Assembly (NCBI GenBank): GCA_003552745.1
Contig: PUOG01000369.1
Span: forward strand, 1-20,366
Origin: Spirochaetaceae bacterium
GTDB lineage: Bacteria > Spirochaetota > Spirochaetia > DSM-27196 > SKKC01
DNA length: 20,366 nt
Direction: 5' to 3'
Positions 6,859-15,400 of the stretch are shown one piece after another. The notes beneath the pieces were generated by a model. It saw only the letters and a list, made by a program, of their open reading frames with translations, ran no database searches and was not told the origin of the DNA. The position numbers were made by a program, and so were the translations under genes. Every line of letters begins with the position of its first letter. The stretch's first letter is position 1.

Positions 6859-7719
6859 TCAATCGTAGAGCAGAGTCTGCCAGCGTCGCTGGTGTTTCAG
6901 TTCCTTCTTCTTCTCCTGCCACGCCTCTTCGGAACCCGCCATCTGACTCATGACGCGGTCGAGCTTCTTCTCGAGCGACGAAAGCCCTGCCACATACACA
7001 TATGTCTTCGGGTCCTGCACGAGCGACCAGACCTCCTGAGCGTTGTCCATGAGCGTCTCTTCGATCGGCGGCTCCTCGTTCATGTATGGACGCTTTGCAA
7101 TCGCCTCGAACGCCTTGAAGGTCTCTTTGTCGTAGTAGTTGCTCAAGTCGTCACGCTCTTTGTTCATGTAGAGCAGGTCCATGCCTGTGCGCGCACCGAA
7201 GAAGAGCCGTACTTTGCCCTGCCACTCGTTACGCTCGCGGTAAATGTGTTTCATAAACGCGCGGAACGGGGCGATGCCGGTACCGATCCCGATCATCAGC
7301 AGATTGCAGCTCTTGTCGCGCGGCGCCTGGAACTGCCTGCCGTACGGACCGGATATCTTGATCTCGTCACCCGGCTTGCGGTCGCAAAGGTAGTTCGATG
7401 CTATGCCCGGATAGCGCTCTCCGCTGACCTCATCGATATAGAAACAGCGACGCACGGCGATCGCGATCTGTGCGAGATTTTCATCCTCGCCTTCGCGCGA
7501 GCTTGCAATCGAGTAGAGCCGAAAATGCGTGTCATTGCCGAAGTCCTTCGGCGCCGGTGCGAGCACACCGATGCTCTGCCCTTCGATGTAGTCGAACGTG
7601 GCATCGGGGATACTCAGCACGATGTGTCGAACCTCGTCGGCATCGGGCGGGGTAATTCGCTCGCTGCTCTCTACAATTGCCGTGTGCGGCTGCTTGACCT
7701 CGTATTCTGATGCTTTCAT
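6859..7719 (-). CDS. Ferredoxin--NADP+ reductase, plant-type fold
   Basis: FAD enzyme of 286 aa that moves electrons between reduced ferredoxin (or flavodoxin) and NADP+. The FAD-binding RLYSIASS is at 67-74, the second FAD strand GDEIKISGPYG at 117-127, and the NADP-binding GIGTGIAPFRAF at 144-155. YVAGL at 242-246 forms the C-terminal nucleotide edge. The C-terminus (RRWQTLLYD) places an aromatic residue near the flavin, as in plastid-type FNRs. There are no Fe-S motifs and no membrane segment, so it is not NqrF. The start has GAGGAG upstream of ATG 7719. It follows the NqrM-like gene by 28 nt. In this operon it would let PFOR-derived electrons reach NADPH for biosynthesis; the direction in vivo is inferred. 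Confidence 0.93.
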   Translation of the reverse strand: MKASEYEVKQPHTAIVESSERITPPDADEVRHIVLSIPDATFDYIEGQSIGVLAPAPKDFGNDTHFRLYSIASSREGEDENLAQIAIAVRRCFYIDEVSGERYPGIASNYLCDRKPGDEIKISGPYGRQFQAPRDKSCNLLMIGIGTGIAPFRAFMKHIYRERNEWQGKVRLFFGARTGMDLLYMNKERDDLSNYYDKETFKAFEAIAKRPYMNEEPPIEETLMDNAQEVWSLVQDPKTYVYVAGLSSLEKKLDRVMSQMAGSEEAWQEKKKELKHQRRWQTLLYD

Positions 7720-7747
7720 CTCTGCTATCTCCTCTATTCATGTTGCG

Positions 7748-7936
7748 TTATTCGTTCGTTTGTTGGTCCTGTTCGACCGGGCTACACACGCATGACAATC
7801 CGCATCCGAGGCATTCCCGCTGTGGCCCGTACTCCGGATAGCGCCCCGCAAAACGGCGCGCCGCACGCTGAACCATAATCCAGCCGACCAGCACTGCGAA
7901 CGTAAGACCGGTCGCCAACAGATAACTCACCAGCAT
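7748..7936 (-). CDS. Small one-helix membrane protein with Cys4 tail, NqrM-like
   Basis: 62 aa. One transmembrane helix (about 3-21, LVSYLLATGLTFAVLVGWI) is followed by a basic stop-transfer segment (QRAARRFAGR) and a cysteine cluster C42-x2-C45-x3-C49-x-C51, then a polar tail. Size, topology and the Gln-Arg directly after the helix resemble NqrM (DUF539), which is needed to build the iron centre between the NqrD and NqrE subunits of Na+-NQR. RnfE and RnfA are the homologues of NqrD and NqrE and share that centre. The gene lies 11 nt after rnfA with its own ribosome binding site (AGGTAGG). The exact NqrM cysteine spacing is not reproduced, so the assignment is by analogy of size, topology and context. 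Confidence 0.8.
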   Translation of the reverse strand: MLVSYLLATGLTFAVLVGWIMVQRAARRFAGRYPEYGPQRECLGCGLSCVCSPVEQDQQTNE

Positions 7937-7947
7937 AACGTCCTACC

Positions 7948-8529
7948 TCAAGCTCCCAGTCCGGCGAAGCCCATGAAAACCAGCGACAGCATACCGGCGA
8001 GCATGAACGCCACCGCAGCCGTTGTCGCGACCCCCGGAAGGGTAGCGAGATCGAGTTTCTCCCGCAGACCCGACATGAGAGTAATCGCCAGCATGAAGCC
8101 GAGCCCTGCTCCGATACTGAACGCCAGGCTCTGGACGAAATTGTAATCGTTGAAAGTCTGGAAGAGTGCCATACCGAGAATCGCACAGTTCGTGGTGATC
8201 AACGGCAAGTAGATGCCAAGCGTCCGAAAGAGAGTCGGGCTGAACTTCTTGATCGTCATTTCCACCAGCTGGACCGCCGAAGCGATCACCGCGATGTAGG
8301 CTATCAAGCGAAGATACTCGATATCGAAGTGAACGAGTACGCTGTTGATCGCATATGCACACACCGATGCAACCAGCATGACGACGGTGACAGCAAGACC
8401 CATCGGCACCGCTGTATCGAGCTTGGAGGAAACACCGATAAACGGGCACAGTCCGAGAAACTGAGCAAGTACGAAATTGTTTATGAGAAATGCCTGCAGA
8501 AAAATGAACGACAGCGACTCAGGCTGCAT
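7948..8529 (-). CDS. rnfA: RNF complex subunit RnfA
   Basis: Integral membrane subunit of the ferredoxin:NAD+ oxidoreductase, paralogous to RnfE with inverted topology. 193 aa, the normal length, with six hydrophobic segments. Hallmarks are NNFVLAQFLGLCPFIG near the start (C28) and LPLITTNCAILG (C115); these two cysteines pair with the equivalents in RnfE to bind the intramembrane Fe-S centre through which electrons cross. MSGLREKLDLATLP and the LSLVFMGF end are also typical. The gene overlaps the end of rnfE by 11 bp and is followed at 11 nt by the NqrM-like gene. Confidence 0.97.
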   Translation of the reverse strand: MQPESLSFIFLQAFLINNFVLAQFLGLCPFIGVSSKLDTAVPMGLAVTVVMLVASVCAYAINSVLVHFDIEYLRLIAYIAVIASAVQLVEMTIKKFSPTLFRTLGIYLPLITTNCAILGMALFQTFNDYNFVQSLAFSIGAGLGFMLAITLMSGLREKLDLATLPGVATTAAVAFMLAGMLSLVFMGFAGLGA

Positions 8530-9178
8530 GTGCTCGCTCCTTTCTCTCGCTTTGCGTTGCCGCTTTTCGCCGTTCTATCGCCGCGAACGTCAACAGCAAT
8601 AGTGACAATACGATGAAGCCACCAGGGGGAAGGATGAAGACCGCCCACGCCTGGAAACTCGCGCCGAACAGATCGATACCGAAGAACGTGCCGAATCCGA
8701 GTATCTCGCGGACGGCGCCAACCATGAAAAGCGCAAGCGTGAACCCCACGCCCATTCCTACCGCGTTGACCATCGTCTTCCCTACCTTATTCTTGGCCGC
8801 GTACGATTCGCATCGACCGAGAATCATGCAGTTCACGACGATCAGCTGGATGAACGCGCCGAGCTGGTTATAGAGTTCGAGGCTGAACGCCTCGATCGCA
8901 TAGTCGACGACGGTAACGAAGGTCGCGATGATTATGATGTAAGAGGCGATGCGAACCTGCTTCGGTATCAGGTTGCGCAAGAGCGAAATCAGCAGACTCG
9001 AGCCAAGAAGCACGAACGTACTCGCGAGCCCCATTGCAAGCGAGTTCATCGCCGTATTGCTCACCGCGAGCGCCGGACAGAGCCCGAGCAGCATGATAAA
9101 TACCGGATTCTCTCGCCAGACGCCTGTTTTCAGCGTATCGAAGGTAATCGGCTCGTCGGATCTTCCCGTGGGCGCCAT
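8519..9178 (-). CDS. rnfE: RNF complex subunit RnfE
   Basis: Integral membrane subunit, 219 aa, homologous to NqrD. It carries WRENPVFIMLLGLCPALAV (C34) and LIVVNCMILGRCESYA (C117), the two conserved half-membrane loops that with RnfA hold the Fe-S centre. Six hydrophobic segments are visible, with the family's GAVREILGFGTFFG and LPPGGFIVL toward the C-terminus. The start codon shares one base with the rnfG stop (TAATG), so translation is coupled. The C-terminal tail is charged (ERRKAATQSERKERAHAA) and overlaps the beginning of rnfA. Confidence 0.97.
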   Translation of the reverse strand: MAPTGRSDEPITFDTLKTGVWRENPVFIMLLGLCPALAVSNTAMNSLAMGLASTFVLLGSSLLISLLRNLIPKQVRIASYIIIIATFVTVVDYAIEAFSLELYNQLGAFIQLIVVNCMILGRCESYAAKNKVGKTMVNAVGMGVGFTLALFMVGAVREILGFGTFFGIDLFGASFQAWAVFILPPGGFIVLSLLLLTFAAIERRKAATQSERKERAHAA

Positions 9179-9855
9179 TACTCCGCCTCCTGTCTGAACT
9201 CATCGAGGTGCCGCATTACCAGGGGCAGCAGACGATTAGCGCTCTCGTCTATCGCGCGTGCAACCGCTTCGGAGCTCATTGTCGCACCGGTTATCGAGTC
9301 GATCTCGCCGGGCTCGTCGGCGCTGCCCGGCGCTACCGCACGGATTGGGTGTTCAAGTCCTTCGCTTTCCTCATCCAGCTTCACCTCGAGATCGTCGAAG
9401 TTCGCGAGAAAATCCGGATCGCTCGCGATCAGCTGCCCGAGCCCCGGCGTCTCGGTACTTTCGAGCACCGTATACCCGATAATGCGTTCCCGTGACGGCG
9501 AGAAGCCGTACAGCACACGAATGATGTCCGCGTAGCCGCGTGCCGAGCCTTCGAGCGCAACCCCCACCAGCTCGCCATCCTCATCGTAGCCGGCGAACGC
9601 ATTCGCTCGATCGAGCTCCTCGTCGTCGAGGCGCCGGATACCGTCCTCCTCGAGCAGAAAGTTCGCTCGCTCGACCGCGCCGGGAAGAACCTCGAAAACG
9701 GCACGCTCACGCGCCTCGCGATGGTTCCGCGCAATCGGCTCGCGCGTCACCTGAAAGGCGAAGACGACGGTCACACCGGAAAAGAGCGCGATCAACGCGA
9801 GCGTGAGAATGAGACGACCGCTCGGAGGCATTTCCGGCACGTTCTGCTCGCTCAT
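9178..9855 (-). CDS. rnfG: RNF complex subunit RnfG, covalent flavin protein
   Basis: Membrane-anchored FMN subunit with a large extracytoplasmic domain, 225 aa. One N-terminal transmembrane helix (about 14-34) is followed by the FMN-binding domain. The segment VLESTETPGLG (130-140) is a family signature, and DSITGATMSS (186-195) contains the flavin attachment site, with the FMN phosphate expected on T192. Flavin attachment needs ApbE, which is not in this window. The start at ATG 9855 overlaps the rnfD stop (ATGA) and has AGGGGAG upstream. The domain is rich in acidic residues, as is the binding protein at the left, which may reflect a saline habitat. Confidence 0.96.
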   Translation of the reverse strand: MSEQNVPEMPPSGRLILTLALIALFSGVTVVFAFQVTREPIARNHREARERAVFEVLPGAVERANFLLEEDGIRRLDDEELDRANAFAGYDEDGELVGVALEGSARGYADIIRVLYGFSPSRERIIGYTVLESTETPGLGQLIASDPDFLANFDDLEVKLDEESEGLEHPIRAVAPGSADEPGEIDSITGATMSSEAVARAIDESANRLLPLVMRHLDEFRQEAE

Positions 9856-10958
9856 GATACACTCCCCTTCTTCACTGCTCCGTACTTTCGTGGCTGCGTC
9901 ACCCTGCTGATCAGCGGCGATGCAGCGTTGCCGAGGAGAATCGCGTACATGACACCTTCCGGTAGTCCTCCGAAGAGGCGGATGATTACCGCAATCACCC
10001 CGATGAGCGCTCCGTAAACCCAGATCCCGAGTCGCGTTTCCGGTGAGCTCACCATATCGGTGGCCATGAAAACAGCACCGAGCATCATACCGCCGGCGAG
10101 AATCGTGAAGAGCGGGTCCGGATAGAGCTCCGGATTCACCAGGTAGAACACCCCCGAGAGCAGGGCAGCGGAGCCGAGCATGCTCACGGTGATCTGCCAG
10201 TTCATCATCTTGCGCACGATCAGATAGAGGCCACAGATGAGAATCAACAACGCCGCCGTCTCTCCGGTCGACCCGGGAATGGTGCCGACCAGAAGCTGCA
10301 TGGTGTCGGTCCGGATCTGGTCGAACTTCATCATCGCCAGCGGCGTTGCCCCGGTAAATGCATCCGGCGCGTACTGTGCCAGCCAATCGGCGATCGGCGT
10401 CGGTTCAGTGAACGGCACTGTCAGCGTCGACGGAATAAAACTCGAGAAACGCCCTTCAGTAAGAGGTGGCACCCACCTGGTCATCGGTACGGTGAACGCT
10501 GCCTGGACGAATGCTCGTCCGAGCAGCGCGGGATTCAACGGATTGTACCCGATTCCGCCGAAAAAGAGCTTGCCTACCGCGATCGAGAAGATTGCTGCAA
10601 CCGCGGCCATCCAGAGCGGAAAACCGGGCGGCAGGGTAAGCGCCAGCAGAAGTCCGGTGATCACCGCGCTCCAGTCGCCGATCGTGCTCTTGCGCCGGCC
10701 AAACACGCAGAAAAGGTGCTCGGTACCGACGGCGACAACGGTCGTAACAACGATTAGCGCGAGCGCACTCAACCCGAAGTTATAGACGGCGAAGGCGCAG
10801 ACCGGCAGGAGCGCAAAGACGACGTTGCGCATAATAACGTCGACGGTAACTGTGGTCCGCTGATGCGGTGAGGTGCGCAGATCGATTCCCCGGCCGATCG
10901 CCTGCGGCGCCTGCTGTGTTTCGCGTTCGGTGTGCGTTTTAGCCGTTACTCGCGCCAT
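9852..10958 (-). CDS. rnfD: RNF complex subunit RnfD, covalent flavin protein
   Basis: Integral membrane subunit, 368 aa, homologous to NqrB. After a hydrophilic N-terminus come the typical SPHQRTTVTVDVIMRNVV, a series of about nine to ten hydrophobic helices, the GYNPLNPALLGRAF motif (137-150), and the flavinylation site DAFTGATPL (199-207), where T205 should carry FMN. The ATG at 10958 is chosen because similarity starts shortly after it; its ribosome binding site is weak and the start lies inside the last 20 bp of rnfC, so translational coupling is likely. It overlaps rnfG by four bases. Confidence 0.96.
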   Translation of the reverse strand: MARVTAKTHTERETQQAPQAIGRGIDLRTSPHQRTTVTVDVIMRNVVFALLPVCAFAVYNFGLSALALIVVTTVVAVGTEHLFCVFGRRKSTIGDWSAVITGLLLALTLPPGFPLWMAAVAAIFSIAVGKLFFGGIGYNPLNPALLGRAFVQAAFTVPMTRWVPPLTEGRFSSFIPSTLTVPFTEPTPIADWLAQYAPDAFTGATPLAMMKFDQIRTDTMQLLVGTIPGSTGETAALLILICGLYLIVRKMMNWQITVSMLGSAALLSGVFYLVNPELYPDPLFTILAGGMMLGAVFMATDMVSSPETRLGIWVYGALIGVIAVIIRLFGGLPEGVMYAILLGNAASPLISRVTQPRKYGAVKKGSVS

Positions 10959-12324
10959 CTTCCGCAGCCGCCTTTTCTTCACGATACATAACCTTCGATA
11001 CGCGGAAGTATTGCACCAACGGTATGCCGGCCGGGCATACGTAGGCGCAGCAGCCGCACTCGAAACAATCAAAGAGATGGTACTTATCCATCTCGAGGTA
11101 GCGCCGCTTCGACGCCAGTTTCCCGAGCTGACTCGGGTTCAGGAACATCGGGCATGCATCGACACACTTGCCACAGTTGATGCACGGGAACGACTCGGAC
11201 AGCTGCTGTTCAGCAAAGTCCTCAGGCCGCAGTACGAGGAAGCCGCCGCATCCCTTGGTAATCGGGACGTCGAGAGAAGCGACCGTGTCACCGAGCATCG
11301 GTCCGCCGGTAATCAGATAGCGCGCCGAGCCGGTATAGCCGAGCTTCTCGAGGATGAAGCGCAACGGAGTACCGATCGGCACGAGATAGTTGCCCGGCCG
11401 CTCGATGCCCGGTCCGGTAATCGTAACCACACGTTCGATCACACCACGCTGCATCGGAAGCAGCTCCCCGAGCTGGGTGGTCGTCGCAACGTTGAACACA
11501 CTGAGACCCACCGAGGACGGGTAGCTGCCCGACGGAATCTCCCGGTTGAAGAGCGCCTTGGCGAGCATCTTCTCCGCCCCTTGCGGGTACTTCGTTTTCA
11601 CCGCCTCGACGGTAATGCTCCCGTCGGCCGGGAGCGCCTTTCGGACCGCCTCGACGGCGTCGAGCTTGTTGTCCTCGGTCGCGATCACACCGCGCGCGGC
11701 ACCGACCGTCTTCATGAGAATCTGCGTTCCGCGAACCAACTGATCGGCCTGCTCGATCATGAGCCGGTGATCGGTGGTCAGATACGGCTCGCACTCACAC
11801 CCGTTTATGAGGACGGTGTCGACCTTGTGCTCCGGTGGTGGAGAAAGCTTCACGTGTGTGGGGAATGCTGCACCGCCAAGACCCACCAGCCCGGCATCCT
11901 GCACCGCCTGAATAACCTCCTGCGAAGTCATCGAGTCGATGTCCCGCGGAGCGCCGTAGAGGACCTCCTGCGAATCGCCCGGATAGGTGTCTATTATTAT
12001 GGCCTCTTTCCGCGGTCCCTTCGGCGTAGGAACGAGGTCGATGCTCTTGACCACACCGGTCGCAGGCGCATGCAGCGGCGACGAAACGAAGCCGTCCGCC
12101 CGCGCGATAGGCTGACCGCGCACGACCTCCTGCCCCGGCTTCACGATCGGCACCGCCGGCTTCCCGGCATGCTGTGAAAGCAACACGTGCAGCTGCGGAG
12201 GAAACGCCAGCCGTTCGATCGGGCGATGGGCGGTATAGTGTTTGTTTTCCTCCGGATGCACCCCGTGTCGGAAGCTCTTACGGAATAGGTGCGCCGGCGA
12301 AAATCGTAGTAGTGCCTTACTCAT
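10939..12324 (-). CDS. rnfC: RNF complex subunit RnfC, NADH/FMN and Fe-S subunit
   Basis: Peripheral cytoplasmic subunit where NAD+ is reduced, 461 aa. The N-terminal barrel-sandwich part is followed by the flavin/NAD domain with GLVGLGGAAFPTHVK (143-157) and NGCECEPYLT, a SLBB-like region, and two [4Fe-4S] motifs near the C-terminus: CINCGKCVDACP and CFECGCCAYVCP. This domain set distinguishes RNF from NQR, whose NqrA lacks the Fe-S clusters. A ribosome binding site GGGGAG precedes ATG 12324. It lies 106 nt downstream of the nifJ stop; that gap is GC-rich with only short imperfect repeats and no clear promoter or terminator. Confidence 0.97.
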   Translation of the reverse strand: MSKALLRFSPAHLFRKSFRHGVHPEENKHYTAHRPIERLAFPPQLHVLLSQHAGKPAVPIVKPGQEVVRGQPIARADGFVSSPLHAPATGVVKSIDLVPTPKGPRKEAIIIDTYPGDSQEVLYGAPRDIDSMTSQEVIQAVQDAGLVGLGGAAFPTHVKLSPPPEHKVDTVLINGCECEPYLTTDHRLMIEQADQLVRGTQILMKTVGAARGVIATEDNKLDAVEAVRKALPADGSITVEAVKTKYPQGAEKMLAKALFNREIPSGSYPSSVGLSVFNVATTTQLGELLPMQRGVIERVVTITGPGIERPGNYLVPIGTPLRFILEKLGYTGSARYLITGGPMLGDTVASLDVPITKGCGGFLVLRPEDFAEQQLSESFPCINCGKCVDACPMFLNPSQLGKLASKRRYLEMDKYHLFDCFECGCCAYVCPAGIPLVQYFRVSKVMYREEKAAAEDGASNG

Positions 12325-12430
12325 CTCTGGCTTTCTCCCCGCGTGACCGCGACGGCCGACTCAGCCGGTCCGCGCCCGTGGGATCTGCCGTGCCGGCCGC
12401 ACTCCGCGCAGGAGGCGACCGGCTCCGGCG

Positions 12431-15400
12431 TTATTGATACTTCTCCGCCCGCTTCACCCACTTGTCGATATCCTTCTCGTTCGGGTTCCACGGTGTCCCC
12501 GGATGGATGCACTTTCCGGTGCACTTTTCCGCCGACCGGACGATGTCCTTGAACGGTCCGCCCTTGGGGTCCTTCACATACGCCTTCTTCTCGTCGTCGT
12601 AGGCGAAGATATTCGGATTGATGTTGATGCACTCGTCGCACGACGTGCACTCCGGCCGGTCGATCCAGACCGGCTCGTAGTCGGCAGGCTCCGCTCCGGC
12701 GGGGGCTGCCGCGGGCGCCGCCCCTCCGGCCGACATATTGGCCATCGCCTCGACCTGCCCGGCCGCGCCGCCCGCGAGCATCGACATGAGTCCGGCCGCG
12801 AGCTTCTGCGCGGTTTCGGCGCGCACCTGGTTGGCGATCTGCTCCGGGTCGACCTTCTTCTCCAGTCCCGCGAGCGCCTTCAGCGTGCGCCAGAAGTGCC
12901 GGCGCTCTTCGGTCGATTCCACCAGCTCGGCGGAAACCAGCACCCGGATCAGACGGTTCTTCCTGTCAACCGCCCAGATGTACGGGTATTGATCCTCGCG
13001 CTCCTCCTCGTCCATATCGATGAACTCCGCCAGAGGGACCATGTTCTCGTTCCACGTATCGCGCGGCGCGACGCGGAAGTGCTTGCGGAAGCGTCCCTCG
13101 CCGACGGCGAAGTCGGCAAAGGTCATCGGCAGTTCCATCGACTGCTTGTTGCCGTCCTCGTCCTCATACTCGAGGGTGTACTGCGGCCAGTCTTCGTCGA
13201 TCGCGGGGTTGCCTTCGAGATCGAGACAGTCCTCCCATGCGTGACCGTTTGACGGATCGAAGGTCAGGATCGGGTAGGCGCGCGACTCGAGCGCCATCTT
13301 GCTGCGCACGAAGCTTGCGTCGTCGCCGACGCCGTGCTCGGGCTGACAGACGGTATACACGTTGAAGACCGCCGGCCGCCGGGCGTTCAGCCCGTCGATG
13401 AACCCTTCGATCATGTGCGTGTAGTTCGACAGGTTCGACTGATGGATGTACGCGGTGCGGTGCGCGGCGCCTATGAGACTCATCTCCTTGCGCCACTCGG
13501 TCTTGCCGTGCCACGCCTTTCCGTACGGCGCCATGTCGGCAACCTGTCCGATGAAGCCGGAGGTACACGCCTGTCCACCGGTGTTCGAGTACACCTGCGT
13601 GTCGAGTATGAGTACCTTGATCGGGCGTCCGGCCATCAGTGCGCGCGAGAGGTTCTGGAATCCGATGTCGTACATCGCCCCGTCACCTCCAACGGCGACC
13701 GCCGGCGGGCAGAGCTCATACTCCTCGTCGCTGAACTTCGTCCAGTTGAAGTAGGTGTACTGCTCCTGGATCTTGTCGTAGCGGTCGGTGCCGGCGAGCT
13801 CGTCTTCGGCCATGCGAATCGCCTTGAACCCGTCCGCCATCTTGACCATGTGCCCTTCGAAGAGACCGAGCGTCACCGAGGCCGCGTCCTGGAAGAGGTG
13901 GTTTACCCACGGGAACGGATACGGATTGTACGGATAGGTCGAGCCGTAAACCGAGCTACATCCGGTGGCATTGCTGAACCCGAGATTCGCCCGTCCGTTC
14001 TTCGTCGGCCCCTCTTCGTAGTTCCACTTGAGTGTCTTCAGCTTCTGCAGCAGACCAGTTGCCCACTCGAGCCATTCCTGATCGATCGGCTCACCGGCAC
14101 TGCCCTCGTCGAGCTCGCGCGCGAGCTCGGAGAGCTTCAGGTCGCCTTCACGATGCAGTTTGATGACGCGCTGTACCCTCGCCGCATCGCCGATGTCGAC
14201 GGTTGACGAGAGCTTCGTGCGAATGTGCTGCTCGAGTCGTTCGATGAGACCGTCGAGATACTCGACGTGCTTCTTCACCCGGCGCTGCATGAGCGTAGTA
14301 ATCGCACCAGTGAAAATGTGCAGGGCCGACTTCTCGCCGCATCCGGTGCACGCACCGTCGCCACAGACCATCGACTGATAGGCGGTCTTGTCCATGAGCA
14401 TCGTTTCGAGCGCACCGATCTTCTCGTCGATATCGTCGATACGGATGTACTCCGGCTTGGTCGTCGGCAGGTCGAGCCAGAAGTTCCAGTCTTTGCGCAG
14501 CTTCGCTACGCTCTCCGGTGTCTGATCGACGATGCGGAGCGCGTCGTCGTCGCAGACATCTACACAGAGCATACAACCCTTACAGGTGTCGGGATTGATG
14601 GTAATCGAGAAGAGTCCGCCTGAGCCCTTCGACTCCTTCTCCTTAATGTTGTAGTACGGCTTGGTCAGCGCGAACTTGAACCCCCCCATCGTCTCGCGAA
14701 GGAGATTGAACTCTTCCTTCACCTCATTGCGCTCGTTGTCCGGAGCTTCCTTGATCGTATCTTCGATCGCCGTGTCCATGAGCGGTCCGACGTCGACGGC
14801 ATTCCCGTTGGCGCCTTCGGTCGACTCGCGCATTTTCTTCTCGACGGTGCGCACCGCGCGCCGCAGATGCTTCGTCTCGCGACCGTTCTTCTCCACCCGC
14901 GCGATCGCGGTCTCGAAGGTGTCGTTGATGCTCGTAACAAGGCCCGGAATCGCGCTGTCGGGACAGACGGTGAAACAGTCGCTACACGCGGTACAGTTCT
15001 CCGGTATCCATTCGGGATGCTGGAAACGAATCTGCGTCATGTCGCGATAGACACCGGTAGCCGCCGGAATCAGGCTCATCGAGCTGAACGCATCGGCGAG
15101 ACCGTCGTTCGGCCGGCCGCCGAGATAGAACGCACCGGTCTGCTCCCAGAAGCGGTGGATGTCGGTCTTCGGATCTTCGCTCGCCGGGAGGCGCTTGAGC
15201 ATGTGCGGAAGCGTCGGCGCCTTCTGCAGGTCACCCTCGACCTCTTTGGTCACCTCTTTCTCGGTGATCTCGTGCATCTCGTCGAAGCCGCGGCGAACAA
15301 CGCGCATATTGTCTTCGACGACGCGAGCGCCTTTGGCGCCGAACTTCTTCTCGAGTTGGCTTTCGATCGCCTTGAAGAGGGTCTCCTCGGTGAAGTTGTT

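Noticed and set aside
9856..10386. N-terminal extension of the rnfG frame to about 402 residues
   Set aside because: The upstream part lies inside rnfD out of frame and lacks similarity; ATG 9855 has a ribosome binding site, overlaps the rnfD stop as ATGA, and gives a normal RnfG length.
10873..12177. Plus-strand open frame (434 codons) opposite rnfC
   Set aside because: Antisense to the well-supported RnfC with its two Fe-S motifs; Arg-rich, no recognisable domain. The same applies to 5103-6452 and 14867-15907 on the plus strand.
7948..12324. Complex as Na+-NQR rather than RNF
   Set aside because: RnfC with two [4Fe-4S] motifs and a multi-cluster RnfB are present; NqrA- and NqrF-type proteins are not. 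Na+ versus H+ as the pumped ion cannot be decided here.
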